DNA of 64,000 bases from Desulfomicrobium sp. ZS1 (GTDB lineage Bacteria; Desulfobacterota; Desulfovibrionia; Desulfovibrionales; Desulfomicrobiaceae), in contig NZ_CP100351.1 in NCBI RefSeq assembly GCF_024204645.1, positions 868,001 to 932,000 on the forward strand. The letters are read 5' to 3'. Both the position numbers and the translations under genes were made by a program. Shown one piece after another: positions 17,406 to 26,130 of the stretch. Under the pieces are notes generated by a model. It did not search any database and was not told the DNA's origin. It saw only the letters and a program-made list of their open reading frames with translations. How positions within the stretch are numbered: the first letter of the stretch is position 1; every line of letters begins with the position of its first letter.

Positions 17406-19067
17406 TCAGGATGCCAGGGTGGTGATGACGCCGGGGCGCATCTGGCAGCGGACGCGGATGTTGCGGCCGATGGTGTAGTGTCCCTCGACCATGTTGAAGG
17501 CGTCGGCCTGGATGACCTGGATGTCGCCGTCCTCGGCCGGGATGCCCTGGCGGTCCAGTTCGGCCCGCAGCAAGGTGGTGGCGTCGTGCACGGCCTCTTC
17601 CAGGGTGTAGGTGCGCTTGACGGTCTTGTGGATGCCAAGGCCCGGCACCGTGAAGCTGCCGCGCGAGGTGTCCACGGTCAGAACCAGGGACTGGGTCGGC
17701 CGGGTCAGGCATGCGCCGATGGCGTTGGCCACCTCGGCGTGCCTGGGGGCCACCACGGGCAGGCCGAAGGTTTCTTCCAGGAGCGGGACCATGGCTACGG
17801 CCGGTCCGCCGATGACCAGGATGCTTGCGGGGCGTACCACCCGGTCCTCCAGAATTTCTTGAATGGTGTAGACCGGACGGGCATTGATGGCCGTCAGAAA
17901 AGCGGAAACCCTTTTCTTCAGAATGTCCATGGCCAGGCTGACAGCCTGTTCGGCACACTCGCGGGCGGAGAGCCCCTGGATCATGGCCACTTCCTTGATG
18001 CCCTTGGCCGAGCGTTCGCGGTCGCCGAAGGCGGCGTGGCCGAGGACGTTCATGGCGTCCATGAGCGCCGGGGCGGGGCCGCCGGCAGCCATGCACGGCC
18101 CGTGACGATCCGGTCCGACCCGAAGTTGCCCATCGCGGGAGCTGATGAACGAGTCTCCGCCGATGCCGATGGATTCGACCTTGAGTGCCCGGACCAGGGT
18201 CGGGTGTTCGCCGATGGAGATGCCGTCGCGTTCAAGCAGGGGCACGCCGTCGAGCAATACGGCCATGTCCGTGGTCGTGCCGCCGATGTCGAGGATCAGC
18301 GCGTCCTCGGTCACCGGAGAGGTGCTGAGGATGCCCATGACCGAGGCTGCCGGGCCGGAAAAGATGGATTGCACCGGGATTTCCCGGGCCAGCTTGAGTG
18401 GCATGGTCCCGCCGTCGGCCTTGACGATGTTGATGTCGGCCTGAATGTTCAAGTCTTTGAGGCTTTGCTCCAGGGCGTCGGCAAAAGCGTTGAAGGTCCG
18501 CCATACGGCGGAGTTGTAATAGACGGTGCTGATGCGCCGTCCGAAATTCAGCGATTCGGATACGCGGTGTCCCTGGGTCACGAAATCGCTCTGAGGGGCG
18601 AGGGCCTCGGCAATGGCCGTTTCCTGTTCAGGATTGCGTGTGCAGAACTTGCCTACCACCCCGTAGACACGGATGCCTTCTTCGCGGCAGCGCGCGGCCA
18701 TGGGCCTGATCTGATCCACCCGGACCTTGGCGGAGATGGCCCCACGATGGTCAACGCAACCGGACAGGATATGGTACTGGTTGCCCAGCGCGTAGGCGTT
18801 CGCGTCGATTCCCGGTCCGGGAATGACGAACATGCCCACTTTTTCGGTGTGGCCGGTGACGATGGCGTTGGTGGATAGGGTAGTGCTCAGGTTGATGGTG
18901 CGGATTTCCGCGCTCTTGCAATCTTTCAGGATGGCGCGCAACGCCTCGGTGATGGTCGCGAGCAGGTTGTCGTGATCCGTGGGGACCTTGGCCATGGCTT
19001 CCACCCGGCCGTCCCGGATGCAGACGCCGTCCGTGTGGGTTCCTCCGACATCGATTCCGATAAGCAT
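17406..19067 (-). CDS. Hydantoinase A/oxoprolinase family ATPase
   Basis: A 553-residue protein of the HyuA/acetone-carboxylase-beta superfamily. The N-terminal phosphate-binding loop LIGIDVGGTHTDGV and a second DIGGTTTDMAVL motif form the ASKHA-type ATP site. Family members hydrolyse or carboxylate cyclic amides or ketones with ATP, but no HyuB partner is present here. The ATG at 19067 was chosen because AAGGA lies 8 bases upstream; an ATG three codons earlier has its Shine-Dalgarno site too close. The partner gene is an HDAC-type amidohydrolase, suggesting joint breakdown of an acylated amide. Confidence 0.85.
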   Translation of the reverse strand: MLIGIDVGGTHTDGVCIRDGRVEAMAKVPTDHDNLLATITEALRAILKDCKSAEIRTINLSTTLSTNAIVTGHTEKVGMFVIPGPGIDANAYALGNQYHILSGCVDHRGAISAKVRVDQIRPMAARCREEGIRVYGVVGKFCTRNPEQETAIAEALAPQSDFVTQGHRVSESLNFGRRISTVYYNSAVWRTFNAFADALEQSLKDLNIQADINIVKADGGTMPLKLAREIPVQSIFSGPAASVMGILSTSPVTEDALILDIGGTTTDMAVLLDGVPLLERDGISIGEHPTLVRALKVESIGIGGDSFISSRDGQLRVGPDRHGPCMAAGGPAPALMDAMNVLGHAAFGDRERSAKGIKEVAMIQGLSARECAEQAVSLAMDILKKRVSAFLTAINARPVYTIQEILEDRVVRPASILVIGGPAVAMVPLLEETFGLPVVAPRHAEVANAIGACLTRPTQSLVLTVDTSRGSFTVPGLGIHKTVKRTYTLEEAVHDATTLLRAELDRQGIPAEDGDIQVIQADAFNMVEGHYTIGRNIRVRCQMRPGVITTLAS

Positions 19068-19308
19068 AAGTCCCATCCTTGGGCTGACTGTTGGCTGCGA
19101 CGGTTGCTGCAGCTCCCGGAGGTCTCAGCGGTTCTTCAATGATCTTGGGGCTGAGGCTTCGGGCTTGTGTTTTTTTCAGGTCTGTCGCACCCCGGAGCGG
19201 GAACACAATGGCGGGGCGCAGGCAAGAAACACAAGTTGCTTTTTCAAGTTGCATATTTACCGGACTGAAGACGAAGCGCAAGTAGAATTCAGTAAAAGGA
19301 GGGAAATC

Positions 19309-20103
19309 ATGGATAAACAGTTGGTGAACGGTTTTTTGGCCTGTGTCCGGCAGGCAGGCGGGGTGGTGCGTACGCAGTGGAACGACGCCAAGGAGATCAC
19401 CTTCAAGGGGCGCATCGACTTGGTCACCCAGACCGACCTGGCAGTGGAGAAGCTGCTGCTGGCGGGATTGCCGGCATTGCTCCCCGGGTCCACTGTCCTG
19501 GCCGAGGAGTCACATGAGTCCCTTGATCCCGGCGCGTTGACCTGGATCGTGGATCCGGTGGACGGCACCACCAACTACGCCCACGGTCTGCCTATCGTGG
19601 CCGTGTCCGTGGCCCTGTGGAAGGACGGGCAGGTTGCCCTGGGCGCGGTCTATGTGCCTATGCTTGAGGAACTTTTTTGGGCAGTGCGCGGCCAGGGCGC
19701 TTTTTTGAACGGATCGCGCATCGGCGTCAGCACGGAAGGAAATATGCAGAATTCCCTCATCGCCACTGGATTTCCGTATTCCTTCTATACCGAGGTGGAT
19801 CAGATTTGCCTGCGGCTGCGGCGGGTCTTGCTGGCCTCCCAGGGCATCCGGCGTCTGGGTTCGGCGGCCGTGGATCTGGCCTACACGGCCTGCGGACGGT
19901 TCGAGGGCTACTACGAGACTGGTCTCAAACCCTGGGACACGGCGGCCGGCTGGCTGCTGGTGGAGGAAGCGGGAGGGACGGTCAGCGGACTGGACGGCGA
20001 CTACGGTCTTGGCGGCCACATGATCGTGGCCACCAACGGCTCCATTCATGATGAACTGCTGGCCTTGCTCCGTCTTGAGGGCGCAGCGGACTGCGCCTGC
20101 TGA
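19309..20103 (+). CDS. Inositol monophosphatase family protein
   Basis: A 264-residue Mg-dependent, Li-sensitive-type phosphatase. Metal ligands are visible in LAEESHESL, WIVDPVDGTTNYAHGLP and the late GLKPWDTAAGWLLVEEAGG. Substrates in bacteria include inositol 1-phosphate, NADP or PAP; the choice cannot be made here. AAAGGAGGG precedes the ATG at 19309 (MDKQLVNGF); the frame extends upstream without similarity. Confidence 0.9.
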   Translation: MDKQLVNGFLACVRQAGGVVRTQWNDAKEITFKGRIDLVTQTDLAVEKLLLAGLPALLPGSTVLAEESHESLDPGALTWIVDPVDGTTNYAHGLPIVAVSVALWKDGQVALGAVYVPMLEELFWAVRGQGAFLNGSRIGVSTEGNMQNSLIATGFPYSFYTEVDQICLRLRRVLLASQGIRRLGSAAVDLAYTACGRFEGYYETGLKPWDTAAGWLLVEEAGGTVSGLDGDYGLGGHMIVATNGSIHDELLALLRLEGAADCAC

Positions 20104-20310
20104 TCAGATGCCGACTTTCAAGGAAGAGGAAAGCGGGATGAGGTCTCCCTTGGAGTTGTAGAGCGATTCGTTTTCCGCACCTTCGCCGAACGTATCGTTG
20201 TCCTGGGTCTGGTTCTTCTGTTGTCTCTTCTTCTGGTGTCCCATGTCCCAGGACAGCTGGCTTTCCCGCCATCTTCCCTGAGCCTGGGGTTTATCCACGC
20301 GTAAACTCAT
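20104..20310 (-). CDS. Small hydrophilic hypothetical protein (68 aa)
   Basis: The frame from the ATG at 20310 is preceded by GAGGAGG, a strong ribosome binding site. The protein is polar and Gln/Asn/Lys-rich (MGHQKKRQQKNQTQDNDTF) and ends LIPLSSSLKVGI, with no transmembrane segment. I do not recognise it. It follows the next small gene in the same direction beyond a terminator, so it is probably transcribed alone. Confidence 0.6.
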   Translation of the reverse strand: MSLRVDKPQAQGRWRESQLSWDMGHQKKRQQKNQTQDNDTFGEGAENESLYNSKGDLIPLSSSLKVGI

Positions 20311-20420
20311 CTTCGCCTCCTCGGCCGTCCTTGGCCACGGGTAATGCGTCAAAAGGGGGCGTCCATGCCCTGTATGAGGTATCGGACGATTGGCGAAAAA
20401 CTTGAATATCGGGCGCAAAA

Positions 20421-20456
20421 GAATACAAAAGGCCCCGGATGCAGGCATCCGGGGCC
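20421..20456 (-). terminator. Intrinsic terminator after the duplicated-motif small gene
   Basis: GGCCCCGGATGC and GCATCCGGGGCC form a 12-bp stem with a 2-base loop, followed on the minus strand by TTTTGTATTCTTTT. A second perfect hairpin (ATTGCGGGG/CCCCGCAAT, 20459-20479) lies just upstream of it. Confidence 0.75.
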
Positions 20457-20498
20457 GGATTGCGGGGATTCCCCGCAATGAGCGTCATGTTCCATGCC

Positions 20499-20789
20499 TC
20501 ATCCCAGATCATCAAGGATGGTGCCCCGGCCCGTATAGGTGGGCATGAGCACATCCTTTTGAAATGAATATGAGTTCTGATTCCTGTTCTGATGATGGTG
20601 AGTGTTTGCGTTCATGGTGTCGAGCGTCTTGGTGACCACGGCCGCCCCGAATGTTTCCTTGTCAAAGGGCTGAGCATTTGAGGCACTGTCGCCGTTCATG
20701 TAGTCGAGAGTCTTCCCGACCACTGCGGCTCCGAAGGCCTGCTTTGCGTAGCCCCGGGAATTGCCCCCGGAGATCCCATCTATGTCCAT
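20499..20789 (-). CDS. Small protein with duplicated FGAAVVxKTLDxMN motif (YjfB-like?)
   Basis: A 96-residue soluble protein. GGGAGGAG precedes the ATG at 20789. It contains an internal repeat: QAFGAAVVGKTLDYMN and, 29 residues later, ETFGAAVVTKTLDTMN, joined by a Ser/Asn/Gln-rich linker, then a His/Asn/Gln-rich stretch. The MDI start plus V-x-K-T-L-D-x-M recalls the short YjfB putative motility family, which normally has one such helix; this assignment is tentative. Confidence 0.6.
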   Translation of the reverse strand: MDIDGISGGNSRGYAKQAFGAAVVGKTLDYMNGDSASNAQPFDKETFGAAVVTKTLDTMNANTHHHQNRNQNSYSFQKDVLMPTYTGRGTILDDLG

Positions 20790-21044
20790 AACTCCTCCCT
20801 TAATTTCAGAACATGACGCCTGATCAAACCTATCGGCAGAAATACATGAAAACTTGAGGTTGGGAAAGGGGATATCGAAAAGGAGGTGGACGCCTGCTGA
20901 CCGCAAAGCCGCTGCTGGACCTGAGGCGGCTGATAAAAAATATTCTGGGATATTTTGAGTGGAATTCGGACGGAGACTCCTGCTGATTCGCGAACGTTCC
21001 GTCTACCACGGAGTCATCCTCGCGAAGGCGGGAATCTTCTTGTT

Positions 21045-21890
21045 TCAGCTCGTGAACCAGCGCAGTCCCGGCATGCCGGGCAAGAGGCCCCGGCTTGTGC
21101 AATGTTCCCCAAAAAGGGCCAGGGATGCCTGCTCTTCGGGCCCAAGCCCGTAACTCATGGCCCGCCAATAGCGCAGCAGGTCCGGGCTGGTCAGCCAGTC
21201 CGGGAGCTCGGGCAGGCGGGAAAGGGTTTCGAAATGGCTGTCCAGATTGGCGGTTATGCCCCCGATATGTTCCTGCAGGACGGCCAGGAGCGCGCGGGTG
21301 GGAGCGGGCAGGGCGCGGCGCACGATCCAGACCGCAAAAACAAAGGGCAGCCCGGTCCAGTTTGACCACTCGGTGGCCAGGTCGAAAATGTGATAGCCCA
21401 CTGGCGGTTCGACGAAATGGCGTAGGGCGAGGTTGCCGATTTCAAGGAAGGGGCGTCCGGTGGACAGGCCGCTTCCGGGTTCGACGGTCTCCCAGTGCGG
21501 TTCGGGCAGACCCCATTTTTGGCTCCACAGGACCTTCAAGAGGGCCGTGGACGTGGCCGATGCTCCAGTCAGGCAGACCGGCCCTGGATTGCGGTCAAGC
21601 CACGCGGGCAGTTCCTCTGGGGAGGCCGGGGAGAGAAAGAGGACGCTCTGGACTTCTTCACGGGCACAGATGGATGCGCCGGGCAGCAGTTCGTAGTTTT
21701 CGGCGTGCAGGAGGTATTCGAAAGAGGACGAGGGCGATATGTCCAGTTCGCCGGTGAGCAGATCGCGGTTCAGCTTGCTGGGGTGGCCGGGCACATAGTG
21801 AAAATCCGGACCTTCGGGACAGATTTTGGCCAGGAGGTGGAAAACGTGCCAGATGTTGAGATAGTCGATTCTGCCGATTTGAAGTGTCAT
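21045..21890 (-). CDS. mqnA: Chorismate dehydratase (MqnA), futalosine menaquinone pathway
   Basis: A 281-residue periplasmic-binding-protein-fold enzyme that converts chorismate to 3-enolpyruvylbenzoate, the first step of the futalosine route to menaquinone. The start IGRIDYLNIWHVF, the SPSSSFEYLLHAENYELLP region and the PFVFAVWIVRRALP segment fit the MqnA family. The ATG at 21890 has no Shine-Dalgarno sequence and lies only 6 bp after the T run of the adk terminator. Confidence 0.85.
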   Translation of the reverse strand: MTLQIGRIDYLNIWHVFHLLAKICPEGPDFHYVPGHPSKLNRDLLTGELDISPSSSFEYLLHAENYELLPGASICAREEVQSVLFLSPASPEELPAWLDRNPGPVCLTGASATSTALLKVLWSQKWGLPEPHWETVEPGSGLSTGRPFLEIGNLALRHFVEPPVGYHIFDLATEWSNWTGLPFVFAVWIVRRALPAPTRALLAVLQEHIGGITANLDSHFETLSRLPELPDWLTSPDLLRYWRAMSYGLGPEEQASLALFGEHCTSRGLLPGMPGLRWFTS

Positions 21891-21896
21891 GATGCA

Positions 21897-21923
21897 TAAA
21901 AAAGGCGGGGTCGTCCCCGCCTT
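21897..21923 (-). terminator. Intrinsic terminator after adk, abutting the mqnA start
   Basis: AAGGCGGGG and CCCCGCCTT pair over a 4-base loop and are followed on the minus strand by six T. It lies 25 bp beyond the adk stop and immediately upstream of mqnA. Confidence 0.8.
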
Positions 21924-21948
21924 GATGGTCGTGAGATGAGCGCCTGGC

Positions 21949-22617
21949 TTACAGCTGAGCCATGAGGGTGGCGCGAATGTCGTCGATGGGGCCTTCGCCG
22001 TCAAGTTCAATGTACTTGAAGCCGAACTCCTTGGACAGGTTCTTGTAATAGTAGGAAGCCGCCAAGGTACCGGTTTTGGTATCGTAGTAGATGTTGTGGC
22101 GCTTGTCGATGGCATCTTCGTCCTGGTCGTCGGCGCGGGCGGTGAGCTCGCCGCCGCAGACGCGGCATTTGTCGCCGTTGGGCTTGATGGCGTCGATGAA
22201 TATGTTGTTGGGGTGGTTGTTGTCGTTCTTGCAGAGGCGGCGACCCATGATGCGGTTCTTGGCCACTTCGCGGGGCAGGAGGATTTCAATGACGAAGTCC
22301 AGCTTCACGCCGTCGGCCTGCAGGGCTTCCCACAATTTCTGGGCCTGCACGATGGAGCGGGGGAACCCGTCCAGCAGCCAGCCGTTGGGGCTTGCACTCT
22401 TCAGTACGTCGAGAACCATGGGAATGGTGATGTCGTCAGGAACGAGTTCTCCACGATCGATGAAAGCCTTGGCCTTCATACCCAGTTCCGTGCCGCCGCC
22501 GATGTGCTTGCGGAAAATCGCACCGGACTCGATGTGGTCCAGATCGTACTTCTTCTTCACCAGGGAGCCCTGGGTTCCCTTGCCGCTGCCGTTGGGTCCG
22601 AAAATCAGAATATTCAA
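21949..22617 (-). CDS. adk: Adenylate kinase
   Basis: A 222-residue kinase that interconverts ATP + AMP and 2 ADP. The P-loop is ILIFGPNGSGKGTQ, the AMP-lid region has DGFPRSIVQAQKL, and the lid carries LCKND...CRVCGGEL, whose cysteines may bind zinc. The start is TTG at 22617, placed by GGAGG nine bases upstream and by the family N terminus. Confidence 0.93.
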   Translation of the reverse strand: MNILIFGPNGSGKGTQGSLVKKKYDLDHIESGAIFRKHIGGGTELGMKAKAFIDRGELVPDDITIPMVLDVLKSASPNGWLLDGFPRSIVQAQKLWEALQADGVKLDFVIEILLPREVAKNRIMGRRLCKNDNNHPNNIFIDAIKPNGDKCRVCGGELTARADDQDEDAIDKRHNIYYDTKTGTLAASYYYKNLSKEFGFKYIELDGEGPIDDIRATLMAQL

Positions 22618-22756
22618 GGCGTAAACCTCCTGTAAAAAATTTCACAAAGTACTATAGTCAGCCCTTGAGGCTGTCAATGAAAGATCGGAAGCGCGCTTGT
22701 CAGGACTCATCGGCGTGCGTAGAGTCCGTATATGTTCGTAGTTAACGGAGGGGCGC

Positions 22757-23563
22757 ATGGGACTTTTGGATGAATGGGGTAACGCTTTGGTGGAAGAGGG
22801 ACTGCGCGAGGCGGCAGACACTTTTTTCGGGGCGCGCACGGCTCTTGATGAAGAGATCGTTTTTTTCGAGTCTCAGGTAGCCAGGCTAAGGACCCAGGCT
22901 GAAGACATCCGCTCATGGTTCGCGGGACTCAATTGCCTGCTTGGGTCCGAGTCCGGCACTCGCCTTGTTTTTGATTCCCTGGGCGTGACCCTTGATGATC
23001 CTGCTCTCTACACGCACCAGATTTGCAGCCTGCAGTTCCGCAGGCCGCGCAGTTTTACCCGTAAGGGCCTTTTCGTCAAAACCGTGTGGGAAATCTACGA
23101 ACCTCTGGCGCGTATGATCGAATCCTACATGCACGGGACCCCCTATTCCGACTCGCTTCATCCCGGCCGGGTCATGATCACCGTCAACCACGACCATCTG
23201 CGCAAGCTCTGCGACGAGATCAACACCCGCATTCAAAGCGTCAACGAGTCCAACCGCCCGTCCGAATCCCTGGCTTTTGCCAAACGCATGGATCAGAATC
23301 AGGTGTTCAAGGAGTCCGTGACCGGCGGCGGTGGGCAGGCCTGGACCCTGGATCAGGATCTGGCCTACCCTTCGCTGGTTTTTGAGAACTACGCCCTGCC
23401 CGCCTTCCCCGACCTGCCGCTGGATTCCGCGTCCCGCTCGGTGCTCGAAGAATGCTGCGCGAAGATTTTCAGCAGTCGGCGAGACCATGTGGACGCCATC
23501 CTGAACGAGGTCTTTGACCCGCAGGACAAGACGGTCTGCATACTGGATCGGAGCGGGCAGTAG
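22757..23563 (+). CDS. Hypothetical protein (268 aa)
   Basis: A soluble protein without a signal peptide. The N-terminal 55 residues (GLREAADTFFGARTALDEEI, FFESQVARLRTQAEDI) are predicted helical or coiled-coil. Other features are a MITVNHDHLRKLCDEINTRI helix and a C-terminal CCAKIFSSRRDHVDAILNEVF. No known family is recognised. GGAGG lies 6 bases before the ATG. It stands divergent to adk. Confidence 0.7.
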   Translation: MGLLDEWGNALVEEGLREAADTFFGARTALDEEIVFFESQVARLRTQAEDIRSWFAGLNCLLGSESGTRLVFDSLGVTLDDPALYTHQICSLQFRRPRSFTRKGLFVKTVWEIYEPLARMIESYMHGTPYSDSLHPGRVMITVNHDHLRKLCDEINTRIQSVNESNRPSESLAFAKRMDQNQVFKESVTGGGGQAWTLDQDLAYPSLVFENYALPAFPDLPLDSASRSVLEECCAKIFSSRRDHVDAILNEVFDPQDKTVCILDRSGQ

Positions 23564-23712
23564 CCTGGAATGCCCCTTGTTCTGTTTTCAGATTCGCCCT
23601 CTGTCATCCATAAAATTTGGTCCATAATTGTGTTTTCGTCTAAAGTCTGACAAGTGATACTATGGTTTGTGATTCTTTTGAGTGTACGGACCGCGAAATA
23701 GAGGAGGCGACA

Positions 23713-23994
23713 ATGCAGGTGAAAGCGAGCGAACTCTTGGCGAGGATCAGGGAAATGTATCCGGAGATCGAGAAGAACGGCATCCAGACATTGTGTTTTT
23801 ACGACGAAAAGACCGAAGCTTGGGTGGTGGAATTCACGCAAGAGGAACATTCCCTGGAAACCCATCTGGACAAGAAGGATGTCGAGGACTGTCTGGCCGG
23901 GAAAAAATGCATTCACATGGGCGTTCAGATCGGCCGATTCGTGGAAAGCTATTGTCTCAAAGATGACGTCTGCCCGACCGACATCAAAAAGTAA
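23713..23994 (+). CDS. Hypothetical small protein (93 aa)
   Basis: A short acidic protein from the ATG at 23713, preceded by GAGGAGG. It contains FYDEKTEAWVVEF, then HLDKKDVEDCLAGKKCIHMGVQIGRF-type sequence with four cysteines overall, perhaps metal binding or a disulfide. No family is recognised. The open frame extends 17 codons upstream without a ribosome binding site. Confidence 0.6.
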   Translation: MQVKASELLARIREMYPEIEKNGIQTLCFYDEKTEAWVVEFTQEEHSLETHLDKKDVEDCLAGKKCIHMGVQIGRFVESYCLKDDVCPTDIKK

Positions 23995-24475
23995 TCTATC
24001 GTCTGGGTCTGTGAGGTCAGGAAATTGCCAGCCCACGACAATCGGCATCCGCCGGTTTTAATCCGGGATGCGCATTGGTGAATGAAATCCGGCGCGCGTT
24101 GAAAATAGTGCGAACAGTATGGGGCGGTTGGCCGTCGGACCGATTCTCATCGGTTCAGCCATAAGGGAACAGGGGATTTCAGTTTTACAGGCTGAAGTCC
24201 CTTTTGGCTTTTATGGCGGCCGGTTCGGGTTTGCGGATCTGTTTTTCGATTCTTTGACCGGCTTCGATCTTTTGAAATGAGATAAGGTTTTTTGGAAATC
24301 CTCAACGCTCACAACGCACTTCCGATATGGGCTTTCACGTATTCGACATGTTGTCGCACCCGATGGGCGGGGCTTTCTCTACTCTTGTATAATCGGATGG
24401 CTCTATCCCGCTAGTGTTCCGGAAAACCTTGTCTCAGAGGACTCACGAGTCGTGCGGGCGTGCTTGCACAACCGC
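23995..24475. other. Intergenic region between a hypothetical gene and the ABC permease gene
   Basis: About 480 bp with no convincing coding frame. It contains one terminator-like hairpin (24173-24201) and otherwise nothing that I can name. Confidence 0.5.
24173..24212 (+). terminator. Terminator-like hairpin
   Basis: GGGATTTCAG and CTGAAGTCCC pair with one G-T wobble and are followed by TTTTGGCTTTT. It lies 180 bp after the small hypothetical gene, which may have a long 3' end. Confidence 0.4.
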
Positions 24476-25258
24476 CTACCGCATCCATCGTTTGCGGTGG
24501 TACCTGTACAGCCCCAGTTCCAGCACAATGAAGAGGATGATGGGCACGGCCAGGAAGACCAGAGTGATAAGCGCTCCGAGGCCCCGGTTGGAGGAGGTGA
24601 TGAGCGGGAAGAGATAGCCCGTGAAGGACGCGACGCTTCCGCCTCCGATCAGAAAGACCAGGAAATATTCGGAGAACGCCACCAGAAAGACCACGCTTGC
24701 GCCCGCCGCCATGGCCGGGAGGAGCTGCGGCATCTCCACTTCCAGAAAGACTCGCCGTTTTGATGCGCCCAGGTTGCGGGCGCAGACTGCGTACTCGCGG
24801 CCCATGAGGGTGTAGCCCGTGGTCAGGGCGCGCAGCATGTACGGGTAGCCGATCATGGACAGGACCAGGATCACGCCGGGCGTGGTGTCGGCCAGGCCAA
24901 TTTTGATGAAGATGAAGTGCAGGCCCATGGAAAAGGTCATGGCCGGAACCAGGGCCGGGAGCAGGAGCAGGCCTTCGAGCAGGTTTTTGCCGGGGAATGA
25001 ACGGAAGGCCAGCACCTGTGCGGGCAGGATGGTCATGGCCAAGGTCACGGCCACGGTCGTCAGGGAATAGCCCAGGGAACTGGCCAGCGCCGTCAGGAAC
25101 GGTTTTGGGCGAGCCGCGAGGAAACGGAGCCCGTCAAAAGTCAGCTCCGGCAAAAGTTCGGGAAAACGCCAGCCGGGCGCACCGGCCTGCAGGATCAGCA
25201 CGACGACCGGCAGCAGGAAGAGGAACGCCAGAACGATGATGGTCGGCGCGTGTTTCAC
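24476..25258 (-). CDS. ABC transporter permease 2 (YnjC C-terminal-half type)
   Basis: A 260-residue inner-membrane protein with about six helices and the permease EAA-like loop AVCARNLGASKRRVFLEVEMP. The GTG start at 25258 overlaps the TGA of the upstream permease (GTGA), indicating translational coupling. In E. coli YnjC both permease halves are fused; here they are two genes. Part of a four-gene transporter operon. Confidence 0.82.
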   Translation of the reverse strand: MKHAPTIIVLAFLFLLPVVVLILQAGAPGWRFPELLPELTFDGLRFLAARPKPFLTALASSLGYSLTTVAVTLAMTILPAQVLAFRSFPGKNLLEGLLLLPALVPAMTFSMGLHFIFIKIGLADTTPGVILVLSMIGYPYMLRALTTGYTLMGREYAVCARNLGASKRRVFLEVEMPQLLPAMAAGASVVFLVAFSEYFLVFLIGGGSVASFTGYLFPLITSSNRGLGALITLVFLAVPIILFIVLELGLYRYHRKRWMR

Positions 25259-26118
25259 AGTTTGCGCCTCCAGCCGTCGAGGTAGGCGGCGAAGCGGTTG
25301 TAGAGCATGGCGAAGAGGGCGGCGAAGACGAACATGAGCGTCAGGATGGCCATGGCTTGGGGGCGCTGGCTCAGGTCGCGCTGGAAGAAGATGTCGAAGA
25401 CGCGGATGGAGAGCATACCGGGGTGCGACTCCCCGAGCACGAAGGGGATGTCGAAGGAGCCGAAGGCGTACAGGAAAAGGATGATGAAGGCGCTGTGCAT
25501 GGCCGGCAAGAGGCGCGGCAGGGTCACGGACCGGAAGGTGCGTAAGGGGCCGGCCCCGAGCATGCGCGCGGTCTGGATCAGCCGGATGTCGAAGCCGAAG
25601 AGCACGGCACCGATCAGGAGCAGGGCGAAGGGCACGCCCTTGAGCAGAAAGGCCAGGATCATGCCCAGGCCGCTGCCGGTGTGCAGGATGCTGGGAAATT
25701 CCTCCGGCGAGGAGATGATCCCTGTCTGGAAGAGAACCGAGGCCACAAGGCCGGTCCGGCTGAGCAGCAGCAGGACCAGGAAGGCCACCGCCACGTGGGG
25801 CAGGATGAGCCCGACTTTCGAAACCACGCCCACCCTGCGCAGGCTGGGCGGCATGCGCCACAGGGCCAGTGCCAGGACGGTGCCGCCCAGGACCGAGCCC
25901 GTCGCCGAAAAAAAAGCCACGGATAAAGACAGGCCAAGAGACTGCCGTATGCCCTGATCCTGGATCAGGGTCTGGTAGTGTTCAATGCTGACCTCCCCTG
26001 ATCCCAGCGGCAGGAAAAGGCCCAGGCTCTGGGCCAGGGTCAGGGCCAGACCTGCGCAGAAGAGGGCGCAGTAGGGCAGCAGCAGGGGGAGAAGACCGTG
26101 GATGATCCCGCGTTTCAT
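25255..26118 (-). CDS. ABC transporter permease 1 (YnjC N-terminal-half type)
   Basis: A 287-residue membrane protein with about six helices and the loop QTARMLGAGPLRTFRSVTLP, which contacts the ATPase. The ATG at 26118 is preferred over a TTG two codons upstream. It starts 12 bp after the substrate-binding protein stop and overlaps the second permease by 4 bp. Confidence 0.82.
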   Translation of the reverse strand: MKRGIIHGLLPLLLPYCALFCAGLALTLAQSLGLFLPLGSGEVSIEHYQTLIQDQGIRQSLGLSLSVAFFSATGSVLGGTVLALALWRMPPSLRRVGVVSKVGLILPHVAVAFLVLLLLSRTGLVASVLFQTGIISSPEEFPSILHTGSGLGMILAFLLKGVPFALLLIGAVLFGFDIRLIQTARMLGAGPLRTFRSVTLPRLLPAMHSAFIILFLYAFGSFDIPFVLGESHPGMLSIRVFDIFFQRDLSQRPQAMAILTLMFVFAALFAMLYNRFAAYLDGWRRKL

Positions 26119-26130
26119 GAGCAATGCCTG

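Noticed and set aside
17395-18096. Apparent N-terminal extension or fusion of the histone-deacetylase-like gene
   Set aside because: The extension lies out of frame across the hydantoinase-like gene, and a good ribosome binding site and family start occur at 17394.
17478-18878. 466-codon plus-strand frame opposite the hydantoinase gene
   Set aside because: Antisense shadow; no ribosome binding site or family features.
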